A DNA stretch of 64,000 bases, from positions 14,097,501 to 14,161,500 of the forward strand of contig CM040094.1 of assembly GCA_022496805.1 (NCBI GenBank), read 5' to 3'. How positions within the stretch are numbered: position 1 is the first letter of the stretch; each line of letters opens with the position of its first letter. The position numbers and the translations under genes were made by a program. Below are positions 34,831 through 47,369 of the stretch, one piece after another. The stretch comes from Pohlia nutans. Its lineage: Eukaryota; Streptophyta; Bryopsida; Bryales; Mniaceae. The notes beneath the pieces were generated by a model. That model was not told where the DNA came from and ran no database searches. It was given only the letters and a program-made list of their open reading frames with translations.

Positions 34831-36791
34831 ACAGAGATTCAATTCCCTGTACAATCAATTCCATGATCCTCATTCTGATTCTGAAAGAGTGCTTGATACG
34901 ATCAGTCCCTGAATACTGTTACTGACGATCCACCTTCATTATTTTACGAGGCTTGGAAATTCTGCCTTCAAGCCTCAACAGTCTAAATTTGGATATAACT
35001 GAGTCATAGCATTTCAGTGTTCAAAGTACGTGGTCCATCTTGCAACTCTTGAGGGGTGATAGAGATTCCAACAACAGAGATGGATCCAATACACAAGTTA
35101 GTGCACCACACTTAAAATGACAATGCCAGAGCTCATTTGTCCAATAGGAATGAACCGCAGGATTGCTGGACGGTACATATGTCAGGAAAAAGATTGTACG
35201 TAACATGGCTGGGAACATGGCAACTTGCTCAGGAGCTCAGATCTGCAGGATCTACCTCAATGGCCGAGGATAGTAACTGTACTGGAGTCTCGTCGCTTAA
35301 CAATTGTCATAGAAAAAGCGGGGGTTAAATGTCGACACCAAAGCTTTGAATGACACCGTGTCATTCTTGTGAGCTAAACGACACCCTCAGTATATGCTGT
35401 CAATCAAAGCTTTAGTGTCATTCTACCTTTCTACGAATGCAAGGACGATACACTCAATCATGCTCTACAATTCAATGAATGTAAACTGTAAAAGAAAGAT
35501 TTCTGCGTCTGTTTGGAACAAATTTCGAAAGTTTCAGTGACAGTTTAACTCTACCTGCTGCACAAATTCATCTTGGAACTCTTTGGTGCGATAAAAAAAC
35601 TTCTCAAGCGTGTGATTAGATTAGAAGTTAGTCTACCACAGTTACCATGCAACTTTCCGTTCCTCAGTACCATAAAGGGAAGGCCATTTGAACTTTGCAG
35701 TCTCCAGTACAATTAACTACGGATTTGAAATCACGTTCTTCACTCTGGCACTACAACGAGATTGGACTAGTACACAACTTAGGCAGAAGCAAAAGCTGCA
35801 AGATTTACAGTAACGTTTCTGGAAAAAGCTCACCAGTTCAAGAGCTAGCTAGCTCGCAAGCAAGCGTACAAGCAGAAAGAACAGAGCAATTGAACCAATC
35901 TACAGGTGAGCACGTTAAATTAGACCTTGCAAGAACGGTTCAAGTAGCTAGCATACACTTTGCCCCAGCTACAACAGTGTGTGTCAGTGGTCACAACCAG
36001 GGCGACAGATTCAACGATATTGCTGGAAAGCCCAGGCAAATGCATGCCGGACCGCAGGAAACAGCACTTTGATTGCTTACTGTCGTTTAAAGCGGGACAA
36101 CCATGCACGATAGAATGATTCTTAAAACTATCTTGTCTTCATAGAACCATAATGCCACTAACTTACCTGTCACTATATTAACACCTACACAGCCCGGGAT
36201 TCTGAGTACCTAGAGCAACATATATAAACATTACACAGTAATCGATAATCTACAGTTTCAGCAAACAGACAACTGGCCGAGATTTCTTACATGCATTGAT
36301 CACCAGGAGCTCGATTCGTGTGCCTCGGACTACATCTGTTTTAAGAACGCTACACCTGCAAAACTCGCACACAGAAAAAAACACTTTCAATTTTACACAT
36401 TTTTTTAGTCCCTTTCGGAAATGTTGTAAGGTAGAGACATCTATTCATGACAAAATAAGAGATGTGGTACCTTGGGAGTGCAGGCAACGTGGAATGAAAT
36501 CATGAATGTCCTAGCAAATCTAGGAGGAAGTGATGGGCCTTGGAATTAAATTTGTTGGAAGCATGAGCAATTTTACACGAATTTTTGAAGCAAGGGTGTT
36601 GTAGACACCTATTCTAAGTTGTAGACCTACCCAAAAGAAGCAAAGGACCAACTGTGAAGCAACATTGAACTGGACCAATTGTGAAGCAACAAGTGGGAAG
36701 CTGCCGACAGCTTTCAAACTTATCATGGTTCATTTTTGGTTCAAAAGTAGCTGGCCACAATGGGTCGTTGTCCATTTTAGATGCTGCTGCC
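34831..36791. other. Unassigned region between gene models
   Basis: Composition is more balanced than the MITE-rich parts. A 125-codon plus-strand frame (35695-36072) follows a decent acceptor, CTTTGCAG, and could be an exon, but I recognise no domain. On the minus strand, a short open stretch between CTCTAG and a GTAAGT donor at about 36165-36210 could be another exon. There is no firm call. Confidence 0.3.
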
Positions 36792-38286
36792 TTACAAGTG
36801 ACCAAGTTCCACCAACTCTGGATAACTCCTTTCGTTCCATCCTGAGTTAGTTTGCGAAAACCAGAAAGCAGGCTCGCACCAAACAGTGAAACTGCCAAAC
36901 TAAACGGTGTTAGCTAGTATCAGTAGAGCTTGAATGCCCAGCTGGATCTACGACGCCAACTAGTTCAGTAACCCAACCAAGCAAGCTAATTCTGCACGTA
37001 CAATTGATCAGTACTATCAACCAGCATTCAGACTTAAACTTAACCTGTTAGCAAATGTATGGTTCCAAGGAGACAGTCCAGTTTCTCCCTAAGAACTCTG
37101 TTGAACGGAGTGTAGAGTAGGAGTCCTGCCAATGTATAATGTGAGGTTCCATCCCTTGCTAGGTCACCACCGACAGAATTAAAAAAACTGTCAGACGCAG
37201 TTACGGTGCTTGGAACCGATCGAAGTCCTACTGTTCTAGGGACTGCACTAATAATTTGAATGCACAGAATTCACCACTACGTGAACCGGCACAACTGTAT
37301 ATGCATGCCACTATTCACACCACACGAAATAGAAGCTCTCTGTTAGTACGTAGGCAATCTACAGAGTACTATTCAGAACTCAAGCAGTTACTGGTAAGAA
37401 GTGCAAAAGCTATTTATGCAACCTTCTCTCTTTACGCTAGTGCACACAACTATGCAAGTTAGACTTAAGCATTAGCAAAGTACTAACCTAATCAGTTACA
37501 AAGTGTTACTGGAGTAAATGGATTCTAGTCCTTGAGAGCTTAAGGTTTTAGTGAGCACATTGTGTAGTGATCAACACTATCAAAAGAAGTGCACAAAGCA
37601 CAATATCAATAAAAAGAATAAGTTTAGTTGTCTATTCACAGTCACGTATATTCACAGTCACGTACGAGTATGAATACGAAGAAGCAATTTAGTTGTCTAT
37701 TCATAGGCACGTATGATCAAGGCCAATAGTTACTAGTAACTTACTCGTAAAAAGTCCAAAAGCTATATATGCAGGATGATAAAAGAAAACCACCAGACCA
37801 CAAAGGGCCACTCGTTACTGCACCACGAATTAAATTAATAATCCTCTAGTCATACAATCTATACGGAAGTACGATGACTGATCAACATGTAAGAAAGCAG
37901 GTTAACGATGCCAGTTACAGCTGAAGTGTAAATCTAGTAACACAAGTTTCATATTGCTAGTTTTACGCTAGTGTTACAGGACTCCTAAAAAGCTTCGTAA
38001 GACTAAAATTCTATCCTTACTAGCTATACGAGAGCATCTTTGTTTCAGTACCAAATATCAAGCATTCGTGTGAACTGATTGCCATTTTATTTCAGTATGT
38101 ACACCAGTTGGTCTTCAGCTAGCTCCGTAAAGAGATGTGAAGACCAGAAGGTGAGCCCGAGAAAAGGTTCATGTCTCCACACATTCAAATGACATAGTAC
38201 TGAATAAGCAATAGTCTCACCCCTGAAAGTTCTTGCAGATCTGGGACATGGTCCGACTTGAAGTTCAAAAGCTTATAGCAAGCTCG
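36792..38286 (-). CDS. Minus-strand exons of unknown protein (3' set)
   Basis: Three exon-like blocks are seen on the minus strand. (1) 38221-38286: 22 codons, after CTAG and before a GTGAGA donor, including LLNFKSDHVPDLQELSG. (2) 37045-37242: about 66 codons, after GCAG and before GTTAAG, including SVGGDLARDGTSHYTLAG and PFNRVLREKLDCLLGT. (3) 36792-36841: joined in phase, giving WNERSYPELVELGHL and a TAA stop. Blocks 2 and 3 are phase-compatible; block 1 does not join block 2 directly, so an exon is missing or block 1 belongs elsewhere. This could be a second gene or the continuation of the gene at 38299-42715. I do not recognise the protein. Confidence 0.45.
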
Positions 38287-38298
38287 CTAGATACTCCT

Positions 38299-41200
38299 TT
38301 ACAACTGGTCCACCAAAGCATCAAGCATGAAATGGTTCACCCTGCAAACGCCAGGTCAAAAGAATATCACTTGCCGTAGTTGCAAAGTCTCATCTGCAAC
38401 TGAAACATTCAGAAAGACACTATACACAAATTATGGTAAATAATGTTTACTCTGTCACTCTCAACCATAGAAGTGAGATCTTGTCGATTAGATGTTGTGG
38501 GGATTGGGAACCTCACCTTGGCAAATGTACCCGCTGGCTACATTCTACACGAGATAATACACGGGAGATTCCGGATACAACATCCTAGCCGATGTGGTGA
38601 TCTCCTTTACCCACTAAGACACACTTATAGTCCTAGTATTAGTATAGTCTACTACATACTTAGAATATGTACATACTAGTTAGATTACTAATTTGCTGTT
38701 CTAACTATCTAGGAGGCATATGCTCTTGGTCTACCAATTCCCTCATAAGTAACTTAGTTACCATATGAGTAACTTAATTCCAACAGAAACCAGTTCAAAA
38801 GAATGGTTAAAAATAATGTTATTCGACGAAGGCAAGCGGCAAAAAGCCTAATCTAAAACTAGCATTGGAGAACTGAACACAAGATCGAGATAATTGAATG
38901 AGAGTAAAACTAGTAATATGAAACTTGTGGCCAATCGATAGAAAAAGCATCAGAATAGCAGTTGATTCGTTAACCTGGCGCAGTTTCAGTTGTTGCCCCT
39001 ACTGAAACCTCCGATCTATAGTCCTATAGGCACTTGAGAGTCCTAGTTTTTAGAGCTATGGTCACACTTTTGGCGCTCTGAAACACGCCACTTAACAAAT
39101 GTGACTATAGTTCCAAATGACGATAAAAGTTACACCCAAATACGTCATTGTTTAAGTAGATCTGCACTGATGACGTTGGCGAGACAATTCAGTAGTACTC
39201 TATATAATGAGGAAGCCTACCTTATCCAACTTGTAGTGCAGTGTAAACCGCATATCAGCAAGTAGCACATTTCTTGCTTTGAGTGTAGAAATCCTAAGGT
39301 GGTCCAAAGCTCTGTACCGACGGAATTCCCTAGAAAAGTGAGATTTGAAAAGTTGGGCCACAATATTCGTTTGCTCTTTTGTCAATGCAATCAACACAGT
39401 GCCCACATTCTACGACAAACAAAATCTAACAACTTACGTGTACTGTGTTAAGCTGCAGAGAAATCTTTTGACATCAAACAGAGTCAGAAAAGCCTGACAG
39501 GCGTACAAACCAATCCATCATGAGCACCGGCGTGGGGCCTCGAGGACCACCTCCTTGGTTTTGGGTTAATTACAAACTCATCCCTCGACTAATCAAGCCA
39601 GAGTTATCCAGAGCTCTTACTAACATTTTGGTACACGAAGAGATGCAGCAACATTATTAGTTACAACATGATAAACATGAGAGATTGGAGGCAGGTAGGT
39701 TTCACTTCATGTACCTAAGCAAGCAGCGTCTGCTGTTGAGTGTAAGGCCTCCTTATCTTGATCAGTAGTACCATAGTACTCCTGCAACATCAGGACATGG
39801 TGTTATTCAATGCTCACTTTGAAACTCATGTGTAAGTACTGACAAAATCCAACGCAACCTGGCCACACGGCACCTCAACCTGGTAGGCTCCAGAAATCTA
39901 CTCAGCTAAAGCTGCGGGGCCTTGGGCGTTACGGTGAACGATCATTCACGTACTTTCATTCTCCTGACCATCTCACAATCCACTACGTGGCTTTTCCCAA
40001 AAAACTAATAAAAAAAAAAGGGGGGAGTATTACGAAAGTAACGGCCTATCTGTGCCACTTAGCAGTGTACATATCAAAATATAAAATTTAAGACACTGAT
40101 ACTTAGTGTACAAATAGTCACAGGGCCTAACTAATCCACTGATATAATGGGTGATTGTCCGAGTCCCATGCAGGCTCTGATCAATACTGAGACTGCAAAG
40201 GTGGAGATGTGCATGGGACTGTTGGAACTTACAGGCTCAAATCAGCTCCACGTCGACGATGTGATCTCCTTTGAACTTTAGGGTATGGACAGTAGAATGA
40301 ATGTCTCCGAGTCTTTTATGCTTTTCCACCGAACTTGCTGCAATAGAGCAACGTTGTCAATCCTTTAAATCATAGAGTCTACCCCCGAACAGACTCTTCA
40401 TTCACTTTGAGAGTTTCTCTCTAAATCCTTTAAGCCAGTGAGATGGTGAGACGCTAATCTGCTAGCTAGCTAGCTACTAATGAATTCATGCACAAACCTA
40501 CAAACTGTTCATGGAATCAGCTTGAAATCCTCGATGACAAGGAATTCGAACTCTCATTCAGGGATCAGGGTTTGAGAGAAGACCTTTAGTTACCTGAGCA
40601 CGACCGTATGTTCAGCGTGAGGTGAAACAGTTTAAATTTGTGAAAAACTAAAGGCTTTGATTTCAAGAAAGGAAACCAATCTTCAGGAGGACTTGGACGA
40701 CCTTAAGACCCAAAAGCTTCGATTCTCTGTCAACTGGGGTTCCTTGGTTTACATAAGCATTTAAAATCTCGGTAAAGACGTAAAGACGCGTCCCTACCAA
40801 AACAAAACAAAAAAAGCACAGTCTAAAGCTGTCTGCGGTAGTATGGACGGGCCCAGGTTCTCAAGAATGACTGCCACAAGTGCACGAGCAAATACTCATG
40901 CCGAAAATACAACACGTTATGCTCAGGTAGTCGAAACACATTTGATTTCCTACAAGCGACTCCATTCGGTCCTATGGGACTAATTACGTCCACGGAAACC
41001 TTGAGTTTCTGAGAAACAACTTGGAGCCAGACAGCCATTCGACAAGCCATCCTAGTAATTAAAATCTCCGTAGGGTTATATACATGCTGGCTACAAACTG
41101 AGTGTAACAAGCACATTAATTGGGTTGTGAATATGAGAACATGCACAACAGTGAAATGACTAGACCCTGGTTCTTTAACAAAAATGGTCATATTGTGAAA

Positions 41201-42715
41201 TTGGCATATCCCAAAAACCTATATACCAGTCTGAACTCTGGGTACTTGGAAGTCCTAGTTTTTAGACAATTTTGGCGCTTTGAAACAAGTGAAGGAGACA
41301 GACACGATTCATGCCCTTCAGTCTTCAACTAGACTCATCTGGCCAGAGATTGAGTGATCTCTGCGATGTGTCGGTATATTTATATATGAACCAAACCCCA
41401 ACCCAAAATCTACAGCAACGAGACTAGTACGCAGCTTCCCTCCCAACAAAGGTGCTACACCTTAACAGATCATAAGTTAGGCCTTATAGAGCGTTCACTG
41501 TACATGCAGAAACCGGGTTTCAATGCGTACTGTTTCTTCGTGTGTGTTTTTCGGGGCTGGGAGAAGCCACCGGTTTTCTTAAAATGAAATCTCAAGATAC
41601 AGTCTAGACGGTTGTTCAGTTGTTAGTCAACCGGGTTAATGATCTTTGTGTTGAGCAATACCGTTCACAAAGTACTGTAGCTGAAGATAACTTACCTGGT
41701 TCACAACCATCCTGTGTAGCGCTGGAAATCAACCCTGCCTGTAATCGACATGCATTTGCAGTTGTTGGTCACAGCGTTACCTTAGCCCACCTCCATAGCC
41801 ATCCGCTAATTCTTCTGTCAGCCGTAGTACATCACCGAGAAGATGGTTTTTCCCTAGCTTCAGCACATAAAGATCTTAGGGTGAGAGAAAGCCGGAACGA
41901 AAATTATTCTCTAACGGCATGCAGAACTTGGGGGAATTGATATATCGAGCACTCCAATAATGGCTACAAGCCGCGCCGGAGGATCTCACAGGATTTGCTC
42001 CATTAAATAAAGGAGGTTCTAATGCTCTGACATTCCCTGGTTGACAGAGAAGCACCCAAATAAGGCATTTCACGAACATATAATTATTCTAAAGAAAGGT
42101 CTCCATCTCAGCCACTTCGCTACAGTCCTACCTCACAGCTTGGAAGTATACTTCTAAATCAAACAAGGCGCCCCGTTCGGAGCCTAATGCATGAGCATCA
42201 TCACTTTCAGCAGCAAGTGAGTATGTTACTTCTGTTTCCAAGTCCCAGAAAGATACCTGGTGGCCATTGAAGGATTTGAAGCATTTTTTCTACGGCGCAG
42301 CAAACACGCCAGCTCTCACTCCCTCGGAGAAACTGTGGAAACTGACTGACGGCAATCCTACTGTAATCATAGTAATCCATCAGGAACTGCAATCCTCAGT
42401 CTTCTGTTTCTTTCGTTCTTTCTTTCGCACAGATTCGAGGTCTTGCATGGCACTGGAACAGACTTAGGGTGCGATGATTGCAGAAGGGTTTCAGAGCCAG
42501 GATAGTCATGGTTTCCACGTTCTGGTGTAAGTTCGGGTTTGGATTGAATAGCTAACTTAGACTAACTTATCAGGCTGCTAGATTCTCCACCATCGCAAAG
42601 GAATTAACGTCACCACGTCGCAAGCACAAGCTCGGCCAGGCAGCTGAGACTCACCAAAATACACTCTCATCAAACCTCACAAGGGTGTCAGAGTGCGAGA
42701 CTTGCCTTCCGCCAT
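38299..42715 (-). CDS. Multi-exon gene, unknown protein
   Basis: I reconstruct, 5' to 3' on the minus strand, exons at 42257-42332, 41990-42036, 41696-41738, 40594-40647, 40252-40337, 39715-39781, 39480-39553, 39221-39409, 38517-38584 and 38299-38341 (TAA stop). All junction phases agree. Good signals include CAG|GTAAGT at 41695, GATTACAG at 41739, TTGCAG at 40338 and 39782, and CCAAG|GTGAGG at 38516. The 63-codon exon at 39221-39409 is the most convincing (LTKEQTNIVAQLFKSHF, ALDHLRISTLKARNVLLAD). The 5' end is less sure: an open block up to 42551 (SKPELTPERGNHDYPG) and an ATG at 42715 (MAEGKSRT) are candidates. If the donor at 40251 is skipped, the frame ends at TGA 40237. No family is recognised. 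Confidence 0.5.
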
Positions 42716-42845
42716 TCTCAACACTCTGAGCGAAAGTTAACTTAGTATTTATGGCAAGAATTTTGGGGCTGGACTCGTCTGACATTCTCAAAACTCTGAG
42801 TGAAGGTTCGTATTTATGGCAAGAATTTTGGGGCTCCGGCTCGTG
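42712..42845. repeat. Tandem duplication of about 68 bp near the presumed gene start
   Basis: 'cattctcaacactctgag ... atttatggcaagaattttgggg' occurs at 42713-42772 and again, slightly diverged, at 42782-42838. It overlaps the candidate ATG at 42713-42715 and the presumed 5' leader of the minus-strand gene. Confidence 0.7.
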
Positions 42846-42978
42846 TAGGTCTCGAAATGGAAAGTAAGATAAAAAAAAAATTCCAGTTCAGTTTTTCTGT
42901 GCCAAGGTAAATAATTCTCATAAGATTTTTTACCTTTGCTACCTAGCAGAAAAGTTGTACTTGCGAACCAAGAAATAG

Positions 42979-43320
42979 TAGGGGTTGTCACACATCCTCC
43001 ACTCCATTCTCAATCTTCACAGAATGAGGATGTGGCACGCTCTCCTTGAATAGTGAGGTCTTATTCTTTGAAGATTGAGAAATTTCATTCTTCTCCTCCA
43101 AGGGTGAAGAATGGGCGTGAAGAATGGAGAATGGAGAATGGCCCATGCTCAAAGGATGAGTGACTAACTAACAACGTCTATTCTCCATTCTCTATTCTCA
43201 ATCTTCACAAATCACAAAAGGGATGTCACACTTTCTTCATGGAGAAAGTGTCCCATTGGTTCCTCTTTTCTCTCATTCTTCGGAGAAATTCCATTCTCGT
43301 AGGATGTGTGACAACCCCTA
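42979..43320. mobile_element. Foldback MITE with TAGGGGTTGTCACAC termini (342 bp)
   Basis: TAGGGGTTGTCACACATCCT at 42979 is mirrored by AGGATGTGTGACAACCCCTA ending at 43320. Inside, 'attctcaatcttcac' and its complement recur many times, so the element can fold on itself. The terminus resembles hAT ends, but I found no convincing 8-bp duplication. A diverged relative is at 45181-45478. Confidence 0.75.
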
Positions 43321-44220
43321 GTGTAAAGCAATAAAAACCTGGTGTTCAAAGCTCATGTTGGCATCAAGTTAGTGTCAATATGGTTCTACATAAAGAACTT
43401 TGAAAATTTTGTGTGAATAAAATCATCATGCTTACAACGCATAAGGTTTGTTCAAATTGTAAGCCCTATATGCACTAACTGTGTTCACTAGTACTTTTTG
43501 GCACCAATTGCTTTTTCTTTAGCATGTCTTATTTATTTCCAAATGTAACCAAGAACCACAATATTTACCATATCTAAGAGCAAGTGGCCCACTCTAAAAG
43601 GAAAAATCTTTCACACACCACTACTAAAGCTAGAATTTTTCTTAACATTCTTTATATTGAATAAGCCCCTTGCTAAAGGGGTATTACCCTACACATAACT
43701 GACGAAAACCATTAGTCCAAAGTTGGTTATAGGACATAATGTACTTTGCATTTATTCAATCATGATTGTTCAATTTCAGTGTCAAGAACAGCTTTTTCGT
43801 CTCTTTTTAAAAATTCTTTGTTGTTAATGTTTTTTTAATCTTCTTTGTCTCCTTTGTTTCTAAACTTCCACATTTCTTTTTAGATGAAACAACCTTATTA
43901 GATAAGAAACCTTAGTATTATAGGTGGAAGACAACCATCAAAAAAATTAAATATTTGACATAGCGGATAAGCCCACAGTACCCTCCATCTACAATACTAG
44001 ATATTACATAAGTTCTAACCCTTAAACGCAAACCCAACCCCTCGGGTTTGGTTTTCTCAATTTTCAAACCATTTTGACAATGCTAATAACTAATATTTAT
44101 TTTTATGAATTTTCTTTTTTCAATCATCATCCATGACAATAATAGTATGTACTTACGTTTTTATAATGTAGATTATTTCTATGTTTTGAGGTCAAAACTC
44201 AAAAATACTCATGTCTTCCT
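43321..44220. other. AT-rich spacer with one TTAA-like terminus
   Basis: No gene is seen. At 44012-44055 'CTAACCCTTAAACGC' followed by a short palindrome (aacccgag/ctcgggtt type) looks like a lone TTAA-element end; its partner was not found. Confidence 0.4.
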
Positions 44221-44491
44221 CTCGGGGGGTGCACTGTACTAAACATGTACGAGTATACGTGAGTGCACAAAAGGGGTATTAATTTGAACACTGCCGTATT
44301 ACGTATACATACAATAAACACATTTAGAACTAAAAATATTCATGTATATTTACACTAAACATATATTTAAAACGGAATATATCTGTATACAAAGGTATTT
44401 AGACCTATAACCTCTCGTATACAAGGGGGTTTTTAAAAGGGGTCATGAACGCACGTGATTCTCAAACATAATGTAGAGTGCATTCCCCGAG
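44221..44491. mobile_element. hAT-like MITE family J (271 bp)
   Basis: CTCGGGGGGTGCACT and AGTGCATTCCCCGAG are the inverted termini. A perfect 8-bp duplication, GTCTTCCT, stands at 44213-44220 and 44492-44499. It is non-coding. Confidence 0.8.
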
Positions 44492-44516
44492 GTCTTCCTA
44501 AATTAGGAAATGATGT

Positions 44517-45065
44517 TTAACCCCTAAGCTCTCTAGAGACCATTTTTAGGTTGCTACCCGTTTTAAACGGGCTGCCTGAAACCGAAAAATAAGTTTTTGT
44601 TAAATTAAAAATTATTTTTAAATACTTCATTGAGTCTACTTTCCTACCCAAATTGAATTATGTCAATCCAAGTTAGACTCCACCCGGGATAATTTTTTAA
44701 AGTAAATCACTTCAACATTGTCTTAGTGTTACAAAATTTGCTATTTAGGGAAAGTAATGTTGTACCCTCCATCATTCCTTTTTTTTTCTTGAAGTTTACA
44801 ATAGATAAACCAAATTTAACCAATCAAGCTAAATTTCAAACTCTAAAAGTGAAAATTAGAATTTAAAAAAAAATCAAAGGTTAATGCTTTTAAATTCATT
44901 AAAAGATGATCTAAAGTTATTTTTGAAAATTTGACCGTACAGATAATTTGTAGAGATGCTGCCCTATATTTTGTCTATTGAACCAAACTTCATCAAACAT
45001 ATAGAAGGCACATATTATAACACATTTATGTTTTGTTCAATACCCCTCGAACTTTTAGGGGTTCA
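44517..45065. mobile_element. TTAA MITE family G, reverse orientation (549 bp)
   Basis: It starts TTAACCCCTAAGCTCTCTAG and ends ACTTTTAGGGGTTCA, with the last border mutated from TTAA. The interior matches 2313-2854 read in reverse ('caccatttttaggttg', 'cacttcaacattgtcttag'). Confidence 0.7.
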
Positions 45066-45180
45066 GGACTAAAAGGAAAGGCTCTTACACTAGGCTAAGA
45101 ATGTTATAGTACCAATTTAATATTAAAATTTAGCATCTATGAAAATAAAGTTTAGAATAATTAGCATTGGCTTGTTGCAA

Positions 45181-45478
45181 CAAGGGTTGTCACACCTCTT
45201 CCAAAAAGTTTGATTTTTTGGAGATTGAGAACCTTTGGGGAAAAATGTGGATCTAATCGTGGCCATTCTCTATGAACAAGGTGTGACTCCCCTTTAGACC
45301 GTGTGAAGAATGATCAAGAATGGACACAACTTATCAATCTTTTCCATGGCCTTTCAATCTTCACACTCATTCTTTACATCCGGAGGAGAAGAATGAAACT
45401 TCTCAATCTTTAGAGAAAGTGCCACATATGTATCCTTTGAAGATTGAGAATGGGAAGAAAGAGGTATAGCACCCACTA
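45181..45478. mobile_element. Foldback MITE, diverged relative of 42979-43320
   Basis: CAAGGGTTGTCACACCTCTT at the left and AAGAGGTATAGCACCCACTA at the right are imperfect inverted repeats. The interior has several 'ttctcaatctt/aagattgagaa' units, as in the copy at 42979. Confidence 0.6.
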
Positions 45479-45741
45479 ATGGTGCCAATGGTTACAGACT
45501 TATAGGCTATCATGACCTACTAACTTACTTCCGTAGGTTTAGGACGACTTCACCAAAAAAATCTAAAAATAGATGGACAAAAAATTTGGGATAGTAATAT
45601 TATTTTTAAATTGTAAGGAGAAAAGTGGATTTCAAAGAATATTCAAATTTGACGAAACCTATTCTTAGAAACAAATAATTATTTGCCCGAAGAGGAGCAA
45701 AGCTACTCTAAGGTTCATCGATGTTGCAAAAGAATTTAGAC

Positions 45742-46290
45742 TTAACCCCTAAGTGACGGATCAACCATTTTATGGTCTCTGCCCTTTTTTTATGAGCTTC
45801 CCGAAATGGAAAAAACATTTTTATAGAAAATAAAAAATATTTTTAAATAGGTAATCAAGTCTACTTTCCAACCCAATTTGAATCATGTCAATCCGAGTTA
45901 AAATCCACCGGGGAGAAATTTTCAAAGAAAAACACTTCTACATTGTCTAGTGTTAGAAAACTTACTATTTGGGGAAAGTAATGATGTTCTCTCCGTTGAA
46001 AAATTTGCAATTTTTGATTTAAGAATAGAATGTCTAGTTTTAACAAATCATACAAAATATCAAATTCTAAAAATAAAATTCGTGATTCTTATAAATATTT
46101 GAAGTTAAATGCTTCTAGATTCATTATGAGATGATAAAAAGCTATTTTTTGATATTTGACCGTATGGAAAATTACTAAACATCAAGCTCCTCATTTTCTC
46201 TTTTGGACCAAACTTCATCAAAGTTGCAGAAGTAACATTTTATAACACATTTATGTTTTGCCCTTACCCCCTCCGTCATTTAGGGGTTAA
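45742..46290. mobile_element. TTAA MITE family G-prime, left arm of a head-to-head pair
   Basis: TTAACCCCTAAGTGACGG at 45742 and CCGTCATTTAGGGGTTAA ending at 46290 are the termini. The interior is a diverged family G. Its right TTAA is shared with the next element, which is in opposite orientation. Confidence 0.7.
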
Positions 46291-46828
46291 TCCCTAAATG
46301 ACAGAGGAGATAAGGGCAAAACCTAGATGTATTATAAAATGTTACTTCTGCAACTTTGATGAAGCTTGGCCCAAAAGAGAAAACGAGAAGCATGAGGTTT
46401 AGTAATTATTTGTACGGTCAAAGTTCCAAAAATAATTTTAGATACTCATTTAATGAATTTAAGATCATTTACCATTTAAAATTCATCAAAATTACAAATT
46501 TTATTTTTAAAATTCGAAATTTGGTATGATTGGTTAAAACTAAAATTCTATTTTAAAATTTCAAAAGGCAAAATTTTCAAATGAGTGAACATCATTCGTT
46601 TCCCAAAATAGTAAGTTTTATAACACTAGGATAATATTGAGGTCCTTATCTTTGAAAAATTCCTTAGTGAACCTCAATGTTGCAAATGAAACGTATCAAA
46701 AAGCAATAGAACAAGATCTCGACCTCCAATTTGAACAAAAAATCAAAACTTAGAAAATGTCATTTCCTGCAAATGGGCAACGGTTGATGTTTGGGTTGCG
46801 ATCAAAAAATGGTCTTCCGGTCACTTAA
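46287..46828. mobile_element. TTAA MITE family G-prime, right arm of a head-to-head pair
   Basis: It starts TTAATCCCTAAATGACAG, the complement of the end of the previous element, and proceeds as its mirror image ('aaaatgttacttctgcaac', 'tttgatgaagcttgg'). Its outer end, GGTCTTCCGGTCACTTAA, lacks the expected AGGGG, so it was clipped where the next element begins. Confidence 0.65.
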
Positions 46829-47369
46829 CCCCTAAGTGCCCAATCAACCATATTATGTTTGATTTTTGGTCAAACATCCTAAAAATCAAGTGTTTAAGCT
46901 TTATTGTAGTTGGTGTTTTTATTAGATGTTTAAATTAAGTTATGATACATCTTTTGACCGTTGGGATTAGATAATGGACTTCATTTGAAGTTTTCCCACC
47001 GTTGAGAAATTTGCAATTCCAATGTCCAAAATACAAAGGGCTTTCTAAAAATGCTCCAATCATAGGTCTCTATTATTTTCTTCACTTCCATATTTTTACT
47101 ACTTGTCAATGTAACTTTTATCTACCTTAAATACAATTTTTGATATTAAATTTGACAAAAATACATTTATTTTGAATTTTTATATTGTTTACATAATAAA
47201 ATCTGTAAATATTCAAAATATCTTCCAATCATGTTGAAATTCTTGTTATACCTTCGTAATGCTAATGACTATCAATGAAAAATTATAAATCACCCAATGT
47301 GATATTTCAAGTATGCAAATCGTAGTGATTTGACTTTTACAAAATAGGTGAGGACATTTAGGGGTTAAG
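46825..47369. mobile_element. TTAA MITE, family C relative (545 bp)
   Basis: The left end TTAACCCCTAAGTGCCCAAT and the right end TGAGGACATTTAGGGGTTAA match the ends of family C (TTAACCCCTAACTGCCCAAC and TGAGGACGTTTAGGG). It shares its left TTAA with the previous element, making three abutting TTAA elements. Confidence 0.65.

Noticed and set aside
35695..36072. 125-codon plus-strand frame as a gene
   Set aside because: No recognisable domain and no matching donor or partner exon was found. Kept only as a remark in the region entry.
41781..41874. Minus-strand exon-like block (LLGDVLRLTEELADGYGG)
   Set aside because: The splice signals look good, but its phase does not join the neighbouring exons at 41990 and 41696, which join each other directly. 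A chance open frame or an alternative exon is possible.
43321..44220. Complete TTAA element beginning at 44012 (CTAACCCTTAAACGC)
   Set aside because: No matching right terminus was found within a reasonable distance.
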